Shown: piece by piece, positions 59,345 through 64,000 of the stretch
Layout: each line of letters starts with the position of its first letter
How positions within the stretch are numbered: position 1 is the first letter of the stretch
NCBI RefSeq assembly: GCF_035982055.1
Contig: NZ_CP108427.1
Span: 10,229,001-10,293,000, forward strand
Length of the DNA stretch: 64,000 bases
Direction of reading: 5' to 3'
Source of the DNA: Streptomyces sp. NBC_01288
GTDB taxonomy: Bacteria; Actinomycetota; Actinomycetes; Streptomycetales; Streptomycetaceae
Notes under the pieces: generated by a model
What the model was told of the DNA's origin: nothing
What the model saw: the letters and a program-made list of their open reading frames with translations, nothing else
The model's database searches: none
Position numbers and translations under genes: made by a program

Positions 59345-61048
59345 ATGTCGGTCGGAACGAGACGAACGGTGAGGGACATGGCGGGCGGAACAGGGATCGG
59401 GCGCCGGTTCACGGTGCAGGGATGGTTCTTCCTGGCGCTGTCGCTCATGGTGCTGCTGGTGGTGATCGGTACCGCGATCGGCGCCAATCTGCTGAGCCAG
59501 ACGGCCCGGGTCACCGACGATCTGCTGCTGCGGGTCCAGCCCTCCCAGACCGAGGCGTACCGGCTGCAAGCCGCCCTGGTCAACCAGGAGACCGGCATCC
59601 GCGGCTACGCGATCGCCGCCGACAAGCAGTTCCTCGCCCCCTACACCAGCGGCCGGCAGGACGAGGCCCGCTCGGCCGCGCGACTGCGCGGACTGCTCCG
59701 CGACCGGCCCGAACTCCTCGCCGATCTCCGCGCGGTGGAGCACGGCGCTGCGGCCTGGCGGAAGGACTACGGCGCGCCCCTCACCGCCGCCGTCACCCCC
59801 GGCCGGCCGCACGCCGTCGACCAGGCCACCGTGGACAGCGGCAAGCACGAGTTCGACCACCTGCGCACCCTCTGGGCGAAACAGAACGCCGACATCGCGA
59901 AAGCCGTGAAGGAAGGCCGGGCCCACCTCGCCCACCAACGGACGGTACGCAACACCGTCCTCAGCGCCATGGTCGCCGCCTTCCTGCTGACCGGCGTCGC
60001 CCTCGCCGTGCTCGTACGACTGCTGGTGACCCGGCCCCTTGGGGCGCTGAGCAAGGCGTCGGAACAGGTCGCGGGCGGCGACTTCGCGCACCGCATCACC
60101 GGCGACGGCCCGGCCGACCTCACCGCGGTGGCCGGAGCTGTCGAGGGCATGCGCAGACGGATCGTCGCCGAACTCGACGCCTCCCGCGACCAAGAGGTGA
60201 TACTGAGCCGACAGGCCGTGGAGCTGGACGCTCAGGCCGTCGAACTGCGGCGATCCAACGCCGAGTTGGAGCAGTTCGCCTACGTCGCCTCGCACGATCT
60301 CCAGGAGCCGCTGCGCAAGGTCGCCTCCTTCTGCCAGCTCCTGGAGAAACGCTACGGCGATCAACTGGACGCCCGCGGCCTGCAGTACATCGACTTCGCC
60401 GTCGACGGCGCCAAGCGCATGCAGGTCCTCATCAACGACCTGCTCACTTTCTCCCGCGTCGGACGCCTCGACGACACCCGGGAGAAGATCGGCCTCGGCC
60501 AGACGCTGGACAAGGCGCTGCGGAACCTCGCGGCGGCCGTGGAGGAGTCGGAGGCCCGGATCGACCGGCCCGAGACCCTGCCCGAGATCGTCGGCGACCC
60601 GACGCTGCTGACGATGCTCTGGCAGAACCTCGTGGGCAACGCCCTGAAGTTCCGCCGCCCGGACCTCGCCCCGCACGTGACCGTCACCTGCGACACCGAC
60701 CCCGAGAACCCCGGCATGTGGCGCGTGTGCGTCGCCGACAACGGCATCGGCATCCCAGAGGAGTTCACCGACAAGGTCTTCGTCATCTTCCAGCGGCTGC
60801 ACAGCCGCGACGCCTACGGCGGCACCGGCATCGGACTCGCCCTCTGCAAGAAGATCGTCGAACACCACGGCGGCCGGATCTGGATCGAATCCCGGGTCGG
60901 CGAAGGCACCCGCTTCTGCTTCACGCTCCCGTCCGCCGACGCGACCGACGCGACCGACGCGACCGACGCGACCGACGCCATCGAGACCGCCGAGCCCGGT
61001 GACGGGACCTCCACCTCCACCTCCACAGACGAGAAGGCGCTGACATGA
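59345..61048 (+). CDS. Sensor histidine kinase (CHASE3-HAMP-HisKA-HATPase)
   Basis: The product has 567 aa; ATG 59378 is a shorter alternative start. A membrane helix (about 27-47), a CHASE3 sensor (about 50-200), a second helix (about 205-230) and a HAMP domain are followed by the HisKA box YVASHDLQEPLRKVASFCQL with H317 and the HATPase boxes N (LWQNLVGNALKFRRP), G1 (ADNGIGIP) and G2 (GGTGIGLALCKKI). The C-terminus has a run of ATDATDATDATD and TSTSTSTD coded by simple repeats, likely slippage. It overlaps the response regulator by ATGA. The Q-E-P box sequence is typical of phytochrome-like kinases. Confidence 0.94.
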   Translation: MSVGTRRTVRDMAGGTGIGRRFTVQGWFFLALSLMVLLVVIGTAIGANLLSQTARVTDDLLLRVQPSQTEAYRLQAALVNQETGIRGYAIAADKQFLAPYTSGRQDEARSAARLRGLLRDRPELLADLRAVEHGAAAWRKDYGAPLTAAVTPGRPHAVDQATVDSGKHEFDHLRTLWAKQNADIAKAVKEGRAHLAHQRTVRNTVLSAMVAAFLLTGVALAVLVRLLVTRPLGALSKASEQVAGGDFAHRITGDGPADLTAVAGAVEGMRRRIVAELDASRDQEVILSRQAVELDAQAVELRRSNAELEQFAYVASHDLQEPLRKVASFCQLLEKRYGDQLDARGLQYIDFAVDGAKRMQVLINDLLTFSRVGRLDDTREKIGLGQTLDKALRNLAAAVEESEARIDRPETLPEIVGDPTLLTMLWQNLVGNALKFRRPDLAPHVTVTCDTDPENPGMWRVCVADNGIGIPEEFTDKVFVIFQRLHSRDAYGGTGIGLALCKKIVEHHGGRIWIESRVGEGTRFCFTLPSADATDATDATDATDAIETAEPGDGTSTSTSTDEKALT

Positions 61049-61494
61049 CCCTCCCTGACGCGACCCCGATCGATGTCCTCCTGGTAGAGGACGATCCGGG
61101 CGACGAACTGATGACCCGGGAAGCCTTCGAGGACAACAAGATCGGCAACACCCTGCACGTCGTCCGGGACGGCGAGGAGGCCCTCGACTTCCTCTACAAG
61201 CGCGGCGAGCACACCGGCGCCCCGCAGCCCGACCTCATCCTCCTCGACCTCAACCTCCCCAAGTACGACGGCCGTCAGGTCCTGGAGAAGATCAAGTCCG
61301 ACCCGGAGCTGGCGCACATCCCCGTGGTCGTCCTGACCACCTCCTCGGCCGAGGAGGACATCCTGCGCAGCTACAAACTGCACGCCAACGCCTATGTCAC
61401 CAAGCCGGTCGACCTCGACCAGTTCATCGCCGCGGTCCGGCAGATCGACGACTTCTTCGTGCAGGTCGTCCGGCTGCCCCACCGCTTCGGCTGA
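61045..61494 (+). CDS. CheY-like response regulator (Rcp1-type)
   Basis: The product has 149 aa and is a single REC domain: VEDDPGDELM (13-22, acidic pair), D68 in LILLDLNLPKYDG and Lys in AYVTKPVDLDQF. No output domain is present, so it passes phosphate or acts by protein contact. It overlaps the kinase gene and is certainly its partner, as in many Streptomyces CHASE3 kinases. Confidence 0.96.
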   Translation: MTLPDATPIDVLLVEDDPGDELMTREAFEDNKIGNTLHVVRDGEEALDFLYKRGEHTGAPQPDLILLDLNLPKYDGRQVLEKIKSDPELAHIPVVVLTTSSAEEDILRSYKLHANAYVTKPVDLDQFIAAVRQIDDFFVQVVRLPHRFG

Positions 61495-61549
61495 GGGACT
61501 AGGGTCACTGGTACGAGGTGATGGAACGGGCGTCGAGTTGGTGAGGGCC

Positions 61550-62176
61550 ATGGTGGCGGAGGACGACCGAGCCGACGAGATCACCGGGGTGTTCCTGCAC
61601 AGGCTGCCGGAGGACATCTGGTGGTGGTCGGACGAGATGTTCCGGCTGCTCGGCTACGACCCCGACGCCGTCACGCCCACCGCCAAGCTGCTGCGCGGCC
61701 ACGTCCACACCGAGGACCAGGCCGGGCTCGACAGCGCCCTGGAACACGGCAGGACCACCGGACTCCCCTTCAGCTGCTACCTCCGCGTGGTCGGCACGCC
61801 GGACGAGGAACGCAGCGTCGTCCTGGTCGGCGACGGCCGTACCGGAGACGACGGCGAGGTGGTCGTGCTGCGCGGGTTCGCCGTCGACGTGACGAAGTCC
61901 GTACGGCAGGAGGCACGGCGCACCGCCGACTCCGACATCGAGCGGGCCCGCGTCTCGCAGGAGGACATCGACCTCGCGCGCGGTGTGCTCATGGGCCTCT
62001 ACGGCATCGACGCGGACGTGGCGATGCGCGTCCTGCGCCGCCACTCCCAGTACGCCAACGTCAAACTCCGCACGCTGGCCCAGTCCGTGCGCGAGGCCGC
62101 GCCCACGGCACCCGGCCGGCCCCAGCACGACCTGCACCAGCGGATCTCGGCGGTGCTGTACCCCGACCGCGACTGA
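61550..62176 (+). CDS. PAS-domain ANTAR RNA-binding regulator
   Basis: ATG 61550 gives 208 aa; GTG 61541 is an alternative. The first half is PAS-like (IWWWSDEMFRLLGYDPDAVT, HVHTEDQAGLDSALEHGRTT, RGFAVDVTKSV). The last 60 residues are ANTAR (DIDLARGVLMGLYGIDADVA, MRVLRRHSQYANVKLRTLAQ). It probably senses a small ligand or redox state and controls transcription antitermination. It follows the CheY-like gene by 56 bp in the same direction and may belong to the same pathway. Confidence 0.9.
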   Translation: MVAEDDRADEITGVFLHRLPEDIWWWSDEMFRLLGYDPDAVTPTAKLLRGHVHTEDQAGLDSALEHGRTTGLPFSCYLRVVGTPDEERSVVLVGDGRTGDDGEVVVLRGFAVDVTKSVRQEARRTADSDIERARVSQEDIDLARGVLMGLYGIDADVAMRVLRRHSQYANVKLRTLAQSVREAAPTAPGRPQHDLHQRISAVLYPDRD

Positions 62177-62289
62177 GCGGGCGTCCCAGCTTCCGGAGAT
62201 GTCGGCCGCTTGGGTGTCGCAATCTCGGGTAGGCCAACCTCATGAGCGGCGAATCACCACACTGCCGACTTCCCTGAGGTCTCGAACGC

Positions 62290-62778
62290 GTGGCACCGCA
62301 CGGGGAGGCGGACCGGAAACCGGCGCAGGCGGACGGCACGGACGCCGTCGCGGGCCGGATCGCCGATGCCGTGGACGGCCTGGCCGAGCTGTGGACCACG
62401 GCGGCGGCCGAGGCGTCCGTACGGCTCTCCTCGCATCAACTGCGCGCCCTGCACGCCCTGGAGGCCACACCGGGCGCGAATCTGACCATGCTGGCGGAAC
62501 GGCTCGACGCCGGCCTGCCCACGGTGAGCAGACTGTGCGACCGGCTGGAGGCGGCCGGGCTGCTGCTCAGGGAGGCCGCCCCGCACAATCGCAGGGAAAT
62601 ACAACTGCGCCTCACCACCCACGGCCGCGAGGTGCTGGCCGAGGTGGCCGACCTCAGGTCCCGGGCGCTGACCGAGGTCGTACGCGGCATGGAACCGGAC
62701 GACCGCGTGGCCCTGGAGCACGGACTGCGGGCGTTCGTCGAGGCGCAACGAGGTCGGGCGCCCGGTGAGGGTGGATGA
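62290..62778 (+). CDS. MarR-family transcriptional regulator
   Basis: GTG 62290 gives 162 aa. The winged helix is SSHQLRALHALEATPGANLT, MLAERLDAGLPTVSRLCDRL and LLREAAPHNRREIQLRLTTH, with dimerisation helices at both ends. It abuts the convergent PP2C gene with no spare bases (stops at 62776-62778 and 62779-62781). Its target is not obvious. Confidence 0.92.
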   Translation: MAPHGEADRKPAQADGTDAVAGRIADAVDGLAELWTTAAAEASVRLSSHQLRALHALEATPGANLTMLAERLDAGLPTVSRLCDRLEAAGLLLREAAPHNRREIQLRLTTHGREVLAEVADLRSRALTEVVRGMEPDDRVALEHGLRAFVEAQRGRAPGEGG

Positions 62779-63963
62779 TCACGGCGTCGCGGGGTCGCGT
62801 CCGTTCCAGTCCAGGCAGACCACGGCGGCGTCGGCGGTCAGGTCGGTGCTGCCGAAGTGCTCGACCAGGCTCGCCACCACCGAGCGTGCGACCTCCTGCG
62901 GAGCCTGCGTCGGCGCCGCGTCGAGCGCCCGGCGCAGAGCGTCCTCGCCGAACACGGCGCCCGCCGGGGAACGGGCCCCGTGGACGCCGGTGCTCACCGC
63001 CACGAGCCGGTCACCGGGCCGTACGGAGAAGATCTGCTCCTCGTAGGCCGTCTCCTCGAACATGCCGAGCGGGAGCTGTGCATCCAGTTCGATCTGCTGC
63101 ACCGTGTCGCCGCGGCGGCGGTAGAGCCGGGGCGAGCCCGCGTCGACGGCCTGGACGGTGCCCGTCGCGAGATCGAAGCGGAGCAGCAGGGTCGAGGCGT
63201 ACACCTTGCCGCCGAACTGGGCGTAGACGGCCTGGTCGGCAAGGCGGGCCTGGTCGGAGAGGCTCACGCCGGCCCGGCGTGCGTTGCGCAGGGCGCCCAC
63301 CGTGACGCTGGTCAGCAGAGAGGCGTCGATGCCGCGGCCCATGCCGTCGGTGACCGTCACGGTCAGCCGGCTGCCGTCGGTGCTCCAGTCGAAGTTGTCG
63401 CCGCCGACGGTGTACGCGGGCTCCAGATGGGCGCCGATCACGAACTCCGGGCGACCGCAGCCGCGCCCCGGAAGAAGCTGCCACTGCATCTCGGCGGCCA
63501 GCGTGAGCCGCCTCGTACGGCGGGCCAGGAGGTACAGGTCGGTGTCGCGCTCCGCCGTCGCGATCTCGTGGCCCAGCGCGGTCGCGAACTCGGCGAGGCC
63601 GCGCACTCCGGCGGTGTCGGCACCGGCGGCGGGCAGCCGGGCGGAGAGGACACCGAGCCGGTCGCCGCGCACGGTGACGGGCACGTGCACGGCGGCCGTC
63701 CCGTCCTCGGGCGGTTCGACGACGGGCGTCTGCACGGTGAACGCCCGTCCCGCCGGCCCGTCGTAGGCGGACAGCGGTTCGCCGGTCCCCGGCAGCGGGG
63801 CGACCGGACGCAGCACGCGCAGGCCGTAGTCGGCGAGGAGGAGGGTGACGTCCCGGGCTCCGGCCCGGTCACCGAGCAGGCGGCGGGTCGTCTCCACCAG
63901 AGCGTTGGGCGGGGCCGACCGCAACTCGCTCTCCACAGAGGGGAGCGACTCAGAGGTGCTCAC
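62779..63963 (-). CDS. PP2C (SpoIIE-type) phosphatase with GAF-like sensor domain
   Basis: GTG 63963 is preferred over GTG 63972, which directly follows the GGAAGG and leaves no spacing. The product has 394 aa. The N-terminal 150 residues are GAF-like (TLLLADYGLRVLRPVAPLPG, VHVPVTVRGDRLGVLSARLP). The PP2C domain shows GGDNFDWS in place of GGDFYD, TDGMGRGIDASLLT and DAGSPRLYRRRGD. It lacks the usual RsbW-like kinase domain. It may act on anti-sigma antagonists in the stress network of the genes to its left. Confidence 0.92.
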   Translation of the reverse strand: MSTSESLPSVESELRSAPPNALVETTRRLLGDRAGARDVTLLLADYGLRVLRPVAPLPGTGEPLSAYDGPAGRAFTVQTPVVEPPEDGTAAVHVPVTVRGDRLGVLSARLPAAGADTAGVRGLAEFATALGHEIATAERDTDLYLLARRTRRLTLAAEMQWQLLPGRGCGRPEFVIGAHLEPAYTVGGDNFDWSTDGSRLTVTVTDGMGRGIDASLLTSVTVGALRNARRAGVSLSDQARLADQAVYAQFGGKVYASTLLLRFDLATGTVQAVDAGSPRLYRRRGDTVQQIELDAQLPLGMFEETAYEEQIFSVRPGDRLVAVSTGVHGARSPAGAVFGEDALRRALDAAPTQAPQEVARSVVASLVEHFGSTDLTADAAVVCLDWNGRDPATP

Positions 63964-64000
63964 GGCGTTCACCCTTCCGGCTCAGTGTCTTCACACTAGC

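Noticed and set aside
1..64000. tRNA or rRNA genes
   Set aside because: No cloverleaf-like sequence or conserved rRNA segment was noticed by eye on either strand; a covariance search would be decisive.

Overview
The window is high-GC actinobacterial DNA that looks like Streptomyces. The signs are strong G/C bias at third codon positions, many GTG starts, an actinobacterial-type RpoA, an AfsA-like/TetR gamma-butyrolactone pair, LAL, ECF41 and ANTAR regulators, and several Tat-exported proteins. The dense mix of regulators, decayed insertion sequences and broken genes suggests an accessory part of the chromosome; this placement is inference.

Layout. 1-2.9 kb: end of a cupin-type regulator, a 36-bp tandem array, a threonine aldolase and a glutamate decarboxylase. 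3-6.7 kb: ISL3- and IS5-type remnants around a secreted DUF1906/peptidoglycan-binding protein. 6.7-9 kb: sirtuin, EF-hand protein, broken LuxR-type regulator. 9-14.3 kb: a coherent one-carbon module (LigM/DesA-type O-demethylase, MetF, PurU, FolD, LacI regulator) with shared operator-like palindromes. 14.3-17.5 kb: gene fragments, a membrane-anchored carbohydrate-binding protein and a ricin-type lectin. 17.5-18.6 kb: a complete rpoA with none of its usual ribosomal neighbours. 18.9-21.8 kb: a decaying ABC exporter pair. 21.8-28.6 kb: oxidoreductase/MerR, a sulfur locus with a cysteine-type leader peptide and a deletion scar, then oxidoreductase/NTF2/LysR.

28.7-33.7 kb: DUF6086 protein, divergent AfsA-like synthase and TetR receptor, then SDR, Tat-exported metallo-beta-lactamase-fold enzyme and SDR. 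33.7-43.9 kb: methyltransferase, large LuxR (LAL) regulator, two paralogous HSL-type hydrolases around a TMEM175-like channel and a cupin, XRE regulator, phosphotransferase, broken glycosidase. 43.9-48.9 kb: PadR regulator, cobalamin riboswitch with a BtuC-D-F type importer, glycosyltransferase. 49-54.9 kb: MerR regulator with a classic 19-bp-spacer promoter, lipoprotein, an ECF41 sigma factor/carboxymuconolactone decarboxylase pair with its own ECF41-like promoter, a LigD-type polymerase, an exopolyphosphatase. 54.9-64 kb: a signalling block with STAS-ANTAR protein, small wHTH regulator, SigB/SigF-type sigma factor, REC-PP2C phosphatase, sensor kinase with CheY-like partner, PAS-ANTAR protein, MarR regulator and GAF-like PP2C phosphatase.

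The most interesting points are the self-contained O-demethylation/C1-oxidation module with its inferred LacI regulon, the detached second-copy-like rpoA, the 36-bp array in which the preceding gene's stop codon lines up with a Trp codon of the repeats, and the butyrolactone-type locus next to an exported candidate lactonase. All calls come from reading the sequence; no database search was run.
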